The notes: generated by a model not told the origin, from the letters alone. A stretch of DNA of 7,203 nucleotides from Microcaldota archaeon (GCA_013331595.1 DUGE01000080.1:1-7203); one strand, 5' to 3'; shown: positions 1 to 5,706, counted from the stretch's first letter. Numbers and translations: made by a program.

Positions 1-729
1 TTCAGCGTTCTTCCCGCACTGCCAGAGGGCTTCTATTGCAACTCGCGCGTCGCCGCCCAGTTTGGATGCATAGGCTGCCACAACTGCAATCACTTCCTCG
101 CTGCACACGCCTGGAGCAAAAGCCTGCGCTGCCCTCTGCGCCAAGATTTTCTTCAATTCGATTGGCGAATAGCGCTTGAATTCCAGCGTTGTGGGCTGGA
201 GGGAACTGCGGATGCGCTGGTCTGTCTTCAACAGGAATTCCCCGTCGTTGGTTATGAATGCGACTGCGGAAATGAAGGAACTGCGAAGCAAATCGTATAT
301 GACCGCATCATCGCCGTTGTGCAAGAGCCTGTCGCATTCGTCCAAAGCAATTATTGCAAAAGTTTTTTGACCTGAAAAATTCTGGGCTATGCGCTCGAGC
401 ATTTCGTCCCCGCCCAGGCCCCTGCGCGGCATGGGCTCGCCGATTGCTTCTGCTATTCTTGCTAGCACTGCAGTTCGCGTGGGGTTCTGCCAGCAGTTGA
501 TGAAAATGGCCCTTGCTTTTTGCGATTCTTCCTGCATTTTCCCGAAAACAATCTTTATGCAAGAGGTTTTCCCGACGCCGGGCGGGCCGTGGAGGAAAAG
601 GTTTTTCGCCTTGCGGCCTTCGAAAGCCGGTTGTATGGCGAAAGCTATCTCATTGATTTCATTCTCCCTTCCTGGCAGGGCTTCGGGAAGGAAGTCACCT
701 TTCAAAACCAGCTCGTTGCGGAAAACCAT
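1..729 (-). CDS. Orc1/Cdc6-type replication initiator AAA+ ATPase (C-terminal part beyond left edge)
   Basis: This is the archaeal replication initiator that binds origin DNA and helps load the MCM helicase; the family couples an AAA+ ATPase to a C-terminal winged helix. The visible 243 residues read from ATG at 729 and stay open to base 1. Seen: an N-terminal segment typical of the family (VFRNELVLKGDFLPEALPGR, residues 2-21), Walker A GPPGVGKTS (48-56), Walker B IIALDE (126-131), a sensor-1 asparagine at 161 (FITND), an arginine-bearing QRIRSSL (171-177) and a sensor-2 GGDAR (225-229). The winged helix would lie beyond the window, so completeness cannot be judged. The frame is open upstream of 729, but this ATG matches the usual start of the family and lies about 26 bases from a TATA-like box, so it is preferred. 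It is divergent from a lipoprotein gene. A general AAA ATPase is unlikely given the motif set. Confidence 0.93.
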   Translation of the reverse strand, partial: MVFRNELVLKGDFLPEALPGRENEINEIAFAIQPAFEGRKAKNLFLHGPPGVGKTSCIKIVFGKMQEESQKARAIFINCWQNPTRTAVLARIAEAIGEPMPRRGLGGDEMLERIAQNFSGQKTFAIIALDECDRLLHNGDDAVIYDLLRSSFISAVAFITNDGEFLLKTDQRIRSSLQPTTLEFKRYSPIELKKILAQRAAQAFAPGVCSEEVIAVVAAYASKLGGDARVAIEALWQCGKNAE

Positions 730-750
730 ATCATTAGAAAAGGCGCTTGG

Positions 751-759
751 AATTAAAAT
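751..759 (-). promoter_or_regulatory. TATA box for orc1/cdc6, leaderless
   Basis: On the minus strand this reads ATTTTAATT, centred about 26 bases upstream of the ATG at 729. That spacing puts transcription start at or next to the start codon, and no Shine-Dalgarno site is visible. Inferred from spacing and composition only. Confidence 0.5.
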
Positions 760-780
760 CCACTGCCGGTTTGGCAAACG

Positions 781-788
781 ATTTAAAC
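781..788 (+). promoter_or_regulatory. TATA box for lipoprotein gene, leaderless
   Basis: ATTTAAAC is centred about 26 bases before the ATG at 810, so the transcript probably begins at the start codon. The 80-base divergent gap also holds a short palindrome GTTTG-G-CAAAC (769-779) and CGGTTT/AAACCG arms (767-772 and 785-790). The right arm overlaps this box, so a regulator could bind here; that part is speculative. Confidence 0.5.
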
Positions 789-809
789 CGCCGCGCTTGA
801 AATCATTCC

Positions 810-1340
810 ATGCGTTTCATTTCAAAGCTTATTGTAATTGTGTTGCTTTCCATTGTGATGTTAGGCTGCGTGGAGCAAGCAACCCCGACACCGGCGCCTA
901 CCGCCTCACAGCCGGAACTTCCTTTCCCGACCGGTTTGGCTTCGCCTTCCCCGTCGCTCCAGCCTAAAACCGGTTTGGATGTGGTTTCGGAAAACATGCT
1001 TTTAGGCTTGAACTCGACTAATTACTCGGTTTTCTCGCAGGATTTTTCAGTACGGTTCAAGGCAGTGATGACTGAAACGCAGTTTCCCAAGGTCAGGGGA
1101 CAGATTGTCAACATTGTCGGCTATTATGCTTCCTCGGGCTTGGGGAGCTATTACACTGCAGGCGGTTTTATTTTCTTCAGCGTTCCGGCCAGGTTTGAGA
1201 ACGACGAGGTCAACACGACGCTCATCATCAATAAGACTACGCGCGAAATCGAGGGAGTTGCCTTCGACTCTCCCCTTTTGGCGCAAGCGCAAAAGCCGAA
1301 AATCACCACTATCGACCGCAACGGTTCCAGCTTACCCTAA
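810..1340 (+). CDS. Secreted lipoprotein with DUF3887-like domain
   Basis: A 176-residue protein predicted to be exported and lipid-anchored on the outer face of the cell membrane. Seen: a basic N-terminus, a hydrophobic segment (about residues 5-18) and a lipobox ending MLGC with the modifiable cysteine at 20. A Pro/Thr/Ser-rich linker follows (about 22-54). The globular part (about 55-155) contains FSVRFKAVMTETQFPKV and then strands around FFSVPARFEN and TTLIINKTTREIEGVAF. That pattern resembles DUF3887, a small domain common in secreted proteins with no settled function; the match is by eye. The start is supported by a TATA box 26 bases upstream. It is divergent from orc1 and 54 bases ahead of the HTH/J-like gene, which has its own promoter, so no shared operon is evident. 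The ligand or partner is unknown. Confidence 0.82.
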   Translation: MRFISKLIVIVLLSIVMLGCVEQATPTPAPTASQPELPFPTGLASPSPSLQPKTGLDVVSENMLLGLNSTNYSVFSQDFSVRFKAVMTETQFPKVRGQIVNIVGYYASSGLGSYYTAGGFIFFSVPARFENDEVNTTLIINKTTREIEGVAFDSPLLAQAQKPKITTIDRNGSSLP

Positions 1341-1366
1341 TGCGTAATTCTTTCAATGGAACTTAT

Positions 1367-1375
1367 TTTTTAAAC
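1367..1375 (+). promoter_or_regulatory. TATA box for tandem-HTH/J-like gene
   Basis: TTTTTAAAC has its TTTAAA core at 1369-1374, about 24 bases before the ATG at 1395. This again predicts a leaderless transcript. No Shine-Dalgarno motif is visible before the start. Confidence 0.45.
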
Positions 1376-1394
1376 TTCAAACCTATAGTTTTTC

Positions 1395-2612
1395 ATGTTT
1401 ACTCGGCTTGCGCTATCTGACGCTTTGAAAGATGCGAAATACCATTTGCCTACTGCTGCCAAACAACTTAGTCTCACTGCTAAAATCCCTGGAAAAAGAG
1501 TTTCCAAACTCGTTTCACTGCTTAACGAACATGGGCTGCTTGTGCCTTTAGTTCATAGCGTGTTTAAGCAGAGCTACTGCAGGCCTTCTGTTGCAGCAAA
1601 AACCTTAGGCGTCGGTCGCACTGCTTTAGCAAAATGGAAGCAGCACGGCGTTAACTTAGCCAGTGTGGAAAAGCGCTTTCTCTCCAATGCTATACATCAG
1701 TCCGGAGGAAACATGCAGGACTTAATGCGAATTACGCGTTGGGGAGATCAAAGAATATACCTTACGGCTAGAAAACACGATTTGGCTGTTCCGGGGGCGC
1801 CAAGGCTGCTCAAGGCTGGCGACATTCCGCTGAATTTATTCATGCGCCTGTTTCTTGAAACCGGCAGATTCACCCAAACTGCCCGCCTGCTTGGCACGAC
1901 GGAAACCAACTTATTGGGTTTTGTGAGAAGAAAGGGCATAACTTCTTTGGCTTTGCGCGAAGAGCGGTTGATTGGTGCGGCAATGCAAAGCGGTTGCGTT
2001 ACCAACCGAATGGCCAAACTAATCGGAACCCGCAGGGAATCGCTGTTCAAGTCTCTTGAACAAGGCGTTTATCCGAGATTACGGTGGTTCATGCGCCAGT
2101 GGGCGGTAAGTGTTTTGAAAAAACACGGCGGGGACATTTCTGCCGCTGCAAAGGCCGAGAACAGTACGGTATTTTCCATACGCAGCATAGTTAACCGTGA
2201 GAAACTGAGCCTGAAAAATTTGGATGCAGTGCCTCTGCAAACATCAACCGCTTTAATCCGCCGTGGAAAGAAACGTAGGCCGCAGAAGAAGCGCTCTTCC
2301 CAAATGGTGCGGTTCAAGGGCGGCAAGCTCGATATTGAGATGCATGACATTTGGACTAGGACGCATCTGGAAGCAATGCGCAGCAAGGTTGATGGTCTCA
2401 AGAAAACCATTTTGGAGACCCATCCCGATAGGCAGGTTGAAGGAACTGCGGATCACGGCAAGCAAATTTTAGCTGCAATAGGAAACCTAACGAAAGCCCG
2501 TGCGGCTTTAGCTCGCTTCATAGAGATTGAAGTTAGATTCAGGAGAGACCATGAACTTCCTTTGATTGACGAGCTGAACGCCCGCAAGAATGGCCCTGCA
2601 GAGAAGAGTTAA
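1395..2612 (+). CDS. Tandem Fis-type helix-turn-helix protein with J-domain-like C-terminus
   Basis: I know no named family for this 405-residue protein. By eye it contains about six units of the Fis/HTH_8 pattern (helix, small-residue turn such as AAKxLGV, recognition helix): roughly 8-41, 50-84, 92-130, 146-182, 188-222 and 233-271. The clearest are SVAAKTLGVGRTALAKWKQH (65-84) and KKHGGDISAAAKAENSTVFS (242-261). A basic linker follows (RRGKKRRPQKKR, 289-300). The C-terminal region (about 315-378) resembles a J domain: a helix leading to HPDR (343-346), then IGNLTKARAAL (362-372), which matches the spacing FxxIxxAYxxL of J-domain helix III. The inferred role is DNA binding, possibly bringing an Hsp70/DnaK chaperone to DNA-bound complexes. 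No membrane segments are visible. Its stop codon overlaps the predicted TATA box of ubiA. The HTH units are fairly convincing; the J-domain reading is moderate. Confidence 0.8.
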   Translation: MFTRLALSDALKDAKYHLPTAAKQLSLTAKIPGKRVSKLVSLLNEHGLLVPLVHSVFKQSYCRPSVAAKTLGVGRTALAKWKQHGVNLASVEKRFLSNAIHQSGGNMQDLMRITRWGDQRIYLTARKHDLAVPGAPRLLKAGDIPLNLFMRLFLETGRFTQTARLLGTTETNLLGFVRRKGITSLALREERLIGAAMQSGCVTNRMAKLIGTRRESLFKSLEQGVYPRLRWFMRQWAVSVLKKHGGDISAAAKAENSTVFSIRSIVNREKLSLKNLDAVPLQTSTALIRRGKKRRPQKKRSSQMVRFKGGKLDIEMHDIWTRTHLEAMRSKVDGLKKTILETHPDRQVEGTADHGKQILAAIGNLTKARAALARFIEIEVRFRRDHELPLIDELNARKNGPAEKS

Positions 2613-2614
2613 AT
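2608..2614 (+). promoter_or_regulatory. TATA-like box for ubiA, overlapping upstream stop codon
   Basis: GTTAAAT is centred 27 bases before the ATG at 2638 and includes the TAA (2610-2612) of the preceding gene. It supports the start at 2638 over an in-frame ATG at 2590, which would add 16 residues and overlap the upstream gene. Confidence 0.4.
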
Positions 2615-2637
2615 CCTGTTTTCTGGAAAAGATTATA

Positions 2638-3486
2638 ATGAAACATCGATTCGGTTCATTGAAAGATTGGCTTGCGCTCACGCGCGCCGAGCATGCAGTT
2701 ATCGTTCTCATTGCCGTAATGGCGAGCGAGTTCGTCGTTTCGAAAAGGTTTTCCTCCGACTTTCTTTTTCCCGCACTAGGCCCGGCGTTGATTACGCTCG
2801 GCGCTTTCGCCTGGAACGATTATTTCGGCATCAAGACAGACAAGGCACTCAAGCGAATGGATAGGCCGCTGGTTTCCGGAAAAATCAATAGCCGAATAGC
2901 CTTCCATATAGCCATTGCTTTGTTTGCCTTGGGCGTTTTCCTAACGCTTTTCGTCAACCAAACGGTGTTCTTGATTGCAATTGCCTTTGCAGTGCTCTCC
3001 ATGCTCTACGACCCTGTGCTGAAAAAAATTCCTTTGCTGGGCAACGCTTTCATCGCCAGTTCAATGAGCATTTCGTTCCTGTACGGCAATTATGCGGTTG
3101 TTTCAACGCTGAATAGCTTTGTGCTCTTGTTTTCAGCAATAGCTTTTGCCGGAGGTCTTGGCCGCGAGTTGGTTTTGACGTTGCGCGACGTGAAGGGCGA
3201 CGAGAAAATAGGCGCAAAAACCCTTCCAATGCTGTTGGGGCATTTCAAGACCATCGTGCTTGCCTCGGTCTTGTTTCACCTTGCGGTTGTAATGAGCCTG
3301 GTTCCCCTTGCGACTGACCGAAACTTAGGCTACATGGTTTTCATTGGCATTACGGACGTGCTGTTCCTCATAAGCGCCTGGACTCTCACTTTCAACCAAT
3401 CGCGCCCAATGCTCGAGAAAGTGCGGAACTACACCCTGTGGGGCTTGCTGAGCGGCGTAGTGGCTTTCGCGGCATTAGGTTTTTGA
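2638..3486 (+). CDS. UbiA-family prenyltransferase (digeranylgeranylglyceryl phosphate synthase-like)
   Basis: An integral membrane prenyltransferase of 282 residues. In archaea the commonest member attaches the second geranylgeranyl chain to geranylgeranylglyceryl phosphate during ether-lipid synthesis; that substrate is inferred, not shown. Seen: repeated hydrophobic segments (about 18-35, 43-60, 88-124, 133-172, 204-225, 232-252, 264-282). The first Asp-rich motif is at 60-68 (NDYFGIKTD) followed by DRPLVSG (75-81). The second is around RELVLTLRDVKGDEKIGAKT (176-195). In motif one the usual NDxxDxxxD has Gly at residue 64 in place of the middle Asp, which could alter Mg-diphosphate binding. 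The ATG at 2638 is chosen because it follows a TATA box by 27 bases and avoids overlap with the gene upstream. The last 21 codons recur downstream of the next gene, so this 3' end may have been replaced. Another UbiA subfamily is possible. Confidence 0.9.
   Translation: MKHRFGSLKDWLALTRAEHAVIVLIAVMASEFVVSKRFSSDFLFPALGPALITLGAFAWNDYFGIKTDKALKRMDRPLVSGKINSRIAFHIAIALFALGVFLTLFVNQTVFLIAIAFAVLSMLYDPVLKKIPLLGNAFIASSMSISFLYGNYAVVSTLNSFVLLFSAIAFAGGLGRELVLTLRDVKGDEKIGAKTLPMLLGHFKTIVLASVLFHLAVVMSLVPLATDRNLGYMVFIGITDVLFLISAWTLTFNQSRPMLEKVRNYTLWGLLSGVVAFAALGF
3424..3486 (+). repeat. Diverged direct repeat, copy A (functional ubiA 3' end)
   Basis: The final 21 codons of ubiA, including TGA, recur at 4865-4927, offset by exactly 1441 bases with no gaps. 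By hand count 47 of 63 bases match. The encoded peptides agree at 16 of 20 positions, including a shared core LWGLLSG and VAFAAL. Upstream of about 3424 the two sites stop resembling each other. Confidence 0.85.
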
Positions 3487-3502
3487 AGAGCTTTTGCGCT
3501 CT
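3487..3502 (+). terminator. Small hairpin directly after ubiA
   Basis: AGAGC-TTTTGC-GCTCT forms a five-pair stem starting one base after the TGA. It could aid 3' end formation, but the downstream T-run is poor and archaeal termination depends mainly on T-rich tracts. Confidence 0.25.
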
Positions 3503-3506
3503 CCGC

Positions 3507-3540
3507 AATGTTTGTATTAAGAATGCAAACATTTAAATAA
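3507..3540 (+). promoter_or_regulatory. ATPase promoter: TATA box with overlapping inverted repeat
   Basis: ATTTAAATAA (3531-3540) is a strong TATA-like box about 35 bases before the ATG at 3569, giving a leader of roughly 10 bases. An inverted repeat AATGTTTG (3507-3514) / CAAACATT (3526-3533) with an 11-base spacer runs into the box. Its position suits an operator that blocks TBP binding, perhaps autoregulation; that is inference. Confidence 0.45.
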
Positions 3541-3568
3541 AGTTTGTGTTTTGATTATATGTGATTTA

Positions 3569-4840
3569 ATGGCAAACCTTGAAGACATAACGAGGGCGAT
3601 AGCGGAAAGGGAGGCCGAACTAAGAGAAAAGTTGTCGGCTGAGAAAATAATCGGAAGGCAGCATGAAGACATGGCAAAAAAGCTCCTGTCGACTGACGTG
3701 GCTTTGGTAATTACGGGAGTTAGGCGTTGTGGAAAGTCCATCCTTGCTTTTTCTCTTGGTAGCGGAAACTGCGGGTACGTGAATTTTGAAGATGAACGGC
3801 TTGAAATGAAGGCGAGCGAGCTTAACAAGGTGCTTGAAGCCATATACGCGCTTAAAGGAGATTGTAATTTTTTTGTTTTTGATGAGATACAAAACATTCG
3901 GGGGTGGGAAAAATTCGTGTCGAGGCTTGTTCCCGCTCATAAGATAATCGTGACTGGAAGCAACGCAAGGCTCTTGAGCAAGGAATTTGCCACTGCATTA
4001 ACGGGCAGACACCTGACTTTCACCCTTTTTCCATTCAGCTTCAGGGAATTCCTGCTCTACCGTGATTTTAAGCCTGATGTGCATTTGACGAAAGACGTGG
4101 CAAGGATAAAAAAACACTTGGATGAGTACTTGGAGCTTGGGGGCTTTCCGCTTGCGTACAAGGTCGGAAAATTATTCTTGTCGGAACTTTATTCCGACGT
4201 CATCGAACGGGACGTAATCCAAAGGTATGGGATAAGATATCAAACCCTCTTGAAGGACATTGCAAAATACCTGGTTTCGAATTTTGCAACGGAAATTTCG
4301 CACAACAAAATAAGAAAAATTTTTGGAGTCAAAAGCGCGCATACGGTCAACAAGTACATCGGATGCCTGAAAAATTCCTTCCTTTTGTTTGAAATTCAGC
4401 GGTTTTCCCCAAAGCTGAAGGAAAGCCTCAAGGCGCCAAAAAAAATCTATTGTATCGATACTGGAATGGCGCAGCAGGTTTCCGCGAATGCCTCGAAAAG
4501 AGCGGGAGCCCTCATGGAAAACCTCGTGGCAATCGAGTTGCAGCGGAGGAAAAGCTATTCGGACGTTAAACTTGATGTTTTCTACTGGAAGGATTACCAG
4601 CAGGCGGAAGTGGATTTCGTGGTAAGGGAGGAAGATAGGACGAAAGAGTTGATTCAGGTTACTTATGCTTCTGAAAAAAACGAGGTTCCGGAGAGAGAGG
4701 TGCGCTCGCTCATCAAGGCAGGCCAGGCGCTTAAATGCCGCAATCTTCTTGTGGTTACGTGGGACTTTGAAGGGGAGGAAAAAACCGGCAGGACTACCGT
4801 AAGGTACGTGCCGTTGTGGAAATGGCTTTTAGAACAATGA
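3569..4840 (+). CDS. AAA ATPase with DUF4143 region and PD-(D/E)XK-like C-terminus
   Basis: A 423-residue member of a widespread archaeal/bacterial ATPase family (AAA_14 plus DUF4143) whose cellular role is not established; members are often patchily distributed and duplicated. Seen: Walker A GVRRCGKS (50-57), Walker B FFVFDEIQ (101-108), sensor-like VTGSNARLLS (128-137), the family signature TGRHLTFTLFPFSFREFL (145-162) and GGFP (191-194). A DUF4143-type middle follows (about 205-310). The C-terminal region has GALMENLVAIEL (313-324), AEVDFVV (346-352) and LIQVTY (361-366), resembling the E...D...(E/Q)xK core of PD-(D/E)XK nucleases. Thr365 replaces the usual lysine, so nuclease activity is doubtful. 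ATG at 3569 is preferred to an in-frame TTG at 3551 because of TATA spacing and family-like N-terminal length. The gene sits alone between two copies of the ubiA tail, which suggests it was acquired by insertion. Confidence 0.9.
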   Translation: MANLEDITRAIAEREAELREKLSAEKIIGRQHEDMAKKLLSTDVALVITGVRRCGKSILAFSLGSGNCGYVNFEDERLEMKASELNKVLEAIYALKGDCNFFVFDEIQNIRGWEKFVSRLVPAHKIIVTGSNARLLSKEFATALTGRHLTFTLFPFSFREFLLYRDFKPDVHLTKDVARIKKHLDEYLELGGFPLAYKVGKLFLSELYSDVIERDVIQRYGIRYQTLLKDIAKYLVSNFATEISHNKIRKIFGVKSAHTVNKYIGCLKNSFLLFEIQRFSPKLKESLKAPKKIYCIDTGMAQQVSANASKRAGALMENLVAIELQRRKSYSDVKLDVFYWKDYQQAEVDFVVREEDRTKELIQVTYASEKNEVPEREVRSLIKAGQALKCRNLLVVTWDFEGEEKTGRTTVRYVPLWKWLLEQ

Positions 4841-4861
4841 GCCTGCAAGTTGAATAGTTTT

Positions 4862-4927
4862 CGCAGGAATTACGCGCTGTGGGGATTGTTGAGCGGCGCA
4901 GTGGCTTTCGCAGCGCTTACTCTCTAA
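4862..4927 (+). pseudogene. Stranded 3' fragment of a ubiA gene
   Basis: From CGC at 4862 the frame reads RRNYALWGLLSGAVAFAALTL and stops at TAA (4925-4927). It aligns with the end of the intact UbiA protein (RNYTLWGLLSGVVAFAALGF) at 16 of 20 residues. There is no start codon or promoter of its own. It is in the same phase as the ATPase, 21 bases after that gene's TGA. Most codons that differ are synonymous or conservative, so both copies evolved as coding sequence before they came to lie together; a recent tandem duplication would be nearly identical. It is probably the original ubiA terminus, now displaced. Confidence 0.8.
4865..4927 (+). repeat. Diverged direct repeat, copy B (displaced ubiA 3' end)
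   Basis: Partner of 3424-3486, 63 bases long, about 75% identical without gaps. Differences cluster at third codon positions and in the last few codons. Confidence 0.85.
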
Positions 4928-5325
4928 CTTCTTTCAAAATAGAACCTGTACGGTTTTCCTTTGTGCCTCTTCTCAAGCAAACTTCTAATCCTACCCGCTT
5001 CTCGTTTCGTCATGCGGCTACAAACATAGTAGGATGAATCCTCTCTATGCGCGAAAAATTCTTTAACCCCCGCGTCTTTGGGAGTGACCGTCCCTCCATA
5101 TCCGCCATGAATGCCATAACCGGTTCTAACGTCTGGAGTTTCCTGAAGCGAGCCTATAAGCTGGGAATAATGCAATTGCGCTAAGACTTTAACCCACTGC
5201 AAACGCCCACCACCATCCGTACCAATGCGTACAAGAAGTTTTTTACGGGGTTCAGTGGGGTGTTCTACTTCGTCTAGGTCTTCTCTTGTTGCCGTAGATT
5301 TTCCGAACGGTAAAATCTTGCCCAT
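4924..5325 (-). CDS. Conserved-looking protein of unknown function, coupled to OB-fold gene
   Basis: A 133-residue soluble protein I do not recognise. It starts at ATG 5325-5323, sharing one base with the TAA (5327-5325) of the OB-fold gene in a TAATG overlap, which implies translational coupling. An in-frame ATG at 5382 would overlap the OB gene by 58 bases and is disfavoured. Seen: no signal peptide or membrane segment; a basic/acidic N-terminus; a central strand-like stretch (RLQWVKVLAQLHYSQLIGSL, 41-60); a Gly/Tyr-rich segment TGYGIHGGYGGTV (68-80); and a basic C-terminus with MTKREAGRIRSLLEKRHKGK (105-124). The lone Cys102 gives no zinc site. The coupling suggests it works with the ssDNA-binding partner, perhaps on nucleic acid. 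Its stop TAG (4926-4924) overlaps the stop of the displaced ubiA tail. Confidence 0.75.
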   Translation of the reverse strand: MGKILPFGKSTATREDLDEVEHPTEPRKKLLVRIGTDGGGRLQWVKVLAQLHYSQLIGSLQETPDVRTGYGIHGGYGGTVTPKDAGVKEFFAHREDSSYYVCSRMTKREAGRIRSLLEKRHKGKPYRFYFERS

Positions 5326-5609
5326 TACAAGACTTCCATCTTGCCAAACTTTCCAAGGGTAAGTTGCATCTTGTCCTGCCACGTGTTGACATAGCCGTTC
5401 GTAATCTTGATCTTGCTTCCCTCTTGAATAGTGTCTATCGCATCATTCCACAAGACCAGTGCAATCGTTCCGGAATCATCCTTGATTGTGGCGTTTGCAA
5501 CGCGCAGCGAGCGACCGTTCTTGTTAATCTCCCGCGGAGCTTCAATGCCGACAACTTCAGCCTCTAATTCTACGCTTCCAGTTCCTGGAGCTAATTCAGA
5601 AATTTTCAT
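5325..5609 (-). CDS. Single-OB-fold ssDNA-binding protein (RPA/SOSS-B-like)
   Basis: A 94-residue protein made almost entirely of one OB fold. The family binds single-stranded DNA in replication, recombination and repair. The sequence shows the KISELxPG opening (2-9), a beta-strand EAEVVGIEAPRE (16-27), RVANATIKDDSGTIALVLW (36-54), IQEGSKIKITNGYV (61-74) and QLTLGKFGKMEVL (82-94), closely following the order of archaeal SSB/RPA-like OB proteins. Aromatic residues suited to base stacking include Trp54, Tyr73, Trp77 and Phe88. The ATG at 5609 is set by an AGGTGGG ribosome site just upstream. The acidic, flexible tail typical of many SSBs is missing; the protein ends with the barrel. It is first in a two-gene operon with the unknown 133-residue protein and divergent from the M24 peptidase gene. 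Confidence 0.9.
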   Translation of the reverse strand: MKISELAPGTGSVELEAEVVGIEAPREINKNGRSLRVANATIKDDSGTIALVLWNDAIDTIQEGSKIKITNGYVNTWQDKMQLTLGKFGKMEVL

Positions 5610-5613
5610 TATG

Positions 5614-5620
5614 CCCACCT
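5614..5620 (-). promoter_or_regulatory. Shine-Dalgarno site of OB-fold gene
   Basis: AGGTGGG on the minus strand, four bases before the ATG at 5609. It fixes this start against longer in-frame ATGs further upstream, such as one at 5789 that would overlap the peptidase gene. Confidence 0.7.
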
Positions 5621-5636
5621 GCCCTAATTCAAATAA

Positions 5637-5653
5637 CTTTAAACGCTTTAATA
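5637..5653. promoter_or_regulatory. Divergent promoter region between OB-fold and M24 genes
   Basis: CTTTAAACGCTTTAATA contains two TATA-like boxes. On the minus strand TATTAAAG (5653-5646) would place transcription start near 5624, just ahead of the AGGTGGG site. On the plus strand the same AT-rich tract could start transcription near 5675, about 38 bases before the M24 ATG. Which box serves which gene is not clear. Confidence 0.4.
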
Positions 5654-5700
5654 CCGTAAAAAGCTTATTCAGTTGGAGATTACGCAAATAAAAGATTTTG

Positions 5701-5706
5701 GGTGGA
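5701..5706 (+). promoter_or_regulatory. Shine-Dalgarno site of M24 peptidase gene
   Basis: GGTGGA lies six bases before the ATG at 5713. It argues for that start and against an in-frame TTG at 5698, which would place the ribosome site inside the gene. Confidence 0.7.

Larger units (their letters stand above)
3487..4864 (+). mobile_element. Candidate single-gene insertion carrying the DUF4143 ATPase
   Basis: The ATPase gene and its flanks lie between two versions of the ubiA 3' end. Copy B (4865-4927) abuts the convergent neighbour exactly, its stop overlapping that gene's stop, as expected of an undisturbed original gene end. Copy A completes ubiA. The simplest reading is that a segment of about 1441 bases entered ubiA and brought or rebuilt a replacement tail. 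There is no integrase, transposase or terminal inverted repeat in the segment, so the mechanism is unknown. Homologous recombination with a related genome would also explain it. Boundaries are approximate. Confidence 0.5.

Noticed and set aside
389..967. Plus-strand open frame of 192 codons across the orc1 region
   Set aside because: It lies antisense to the well-supported Orc1/Cdc6 frame with complete ATPase motifs and runs into the lipoprotein gene; its protein shows no family pattern.
2069..2410. Minus-strand open frame of 113 codons opposite the HTH/J-like gene
   Set aside because: The plus-strand frame has repeated HTH patterns, a TATA box and full-length coding character; the antisense peptide looks random.
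207..2452. Recurring GGAACTGCGGA string near 207-217 and 2441-2451
   Set aside because: Short, only two copies, each inside unrelated coding sequence; consistent with chance.
2590..2637. Sixteen-residue N-terminal extension of UbiA from ATG 2590
   Set aside because: It overlaps the upstream gene and the TATA-like box at 2608-2614; the ATG at 2638 has leaderless spacing and gives a normal family N-terminus.
4842..4867. CCTGC / GCAGG inverted repeat after the ATPase stop as a terminator or element end
   Set aside because: Only five pairs with a 16-base loop and no T-run; the right arm is part of the ubiA-like coding tail.
5326..5382. Longer start for the 133-residue unknown protein at 5382
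   Set aside because: It would overlap the OB-fold gene by 58 bases, while the ATG at 5325 gives a standard TAATG coupling.
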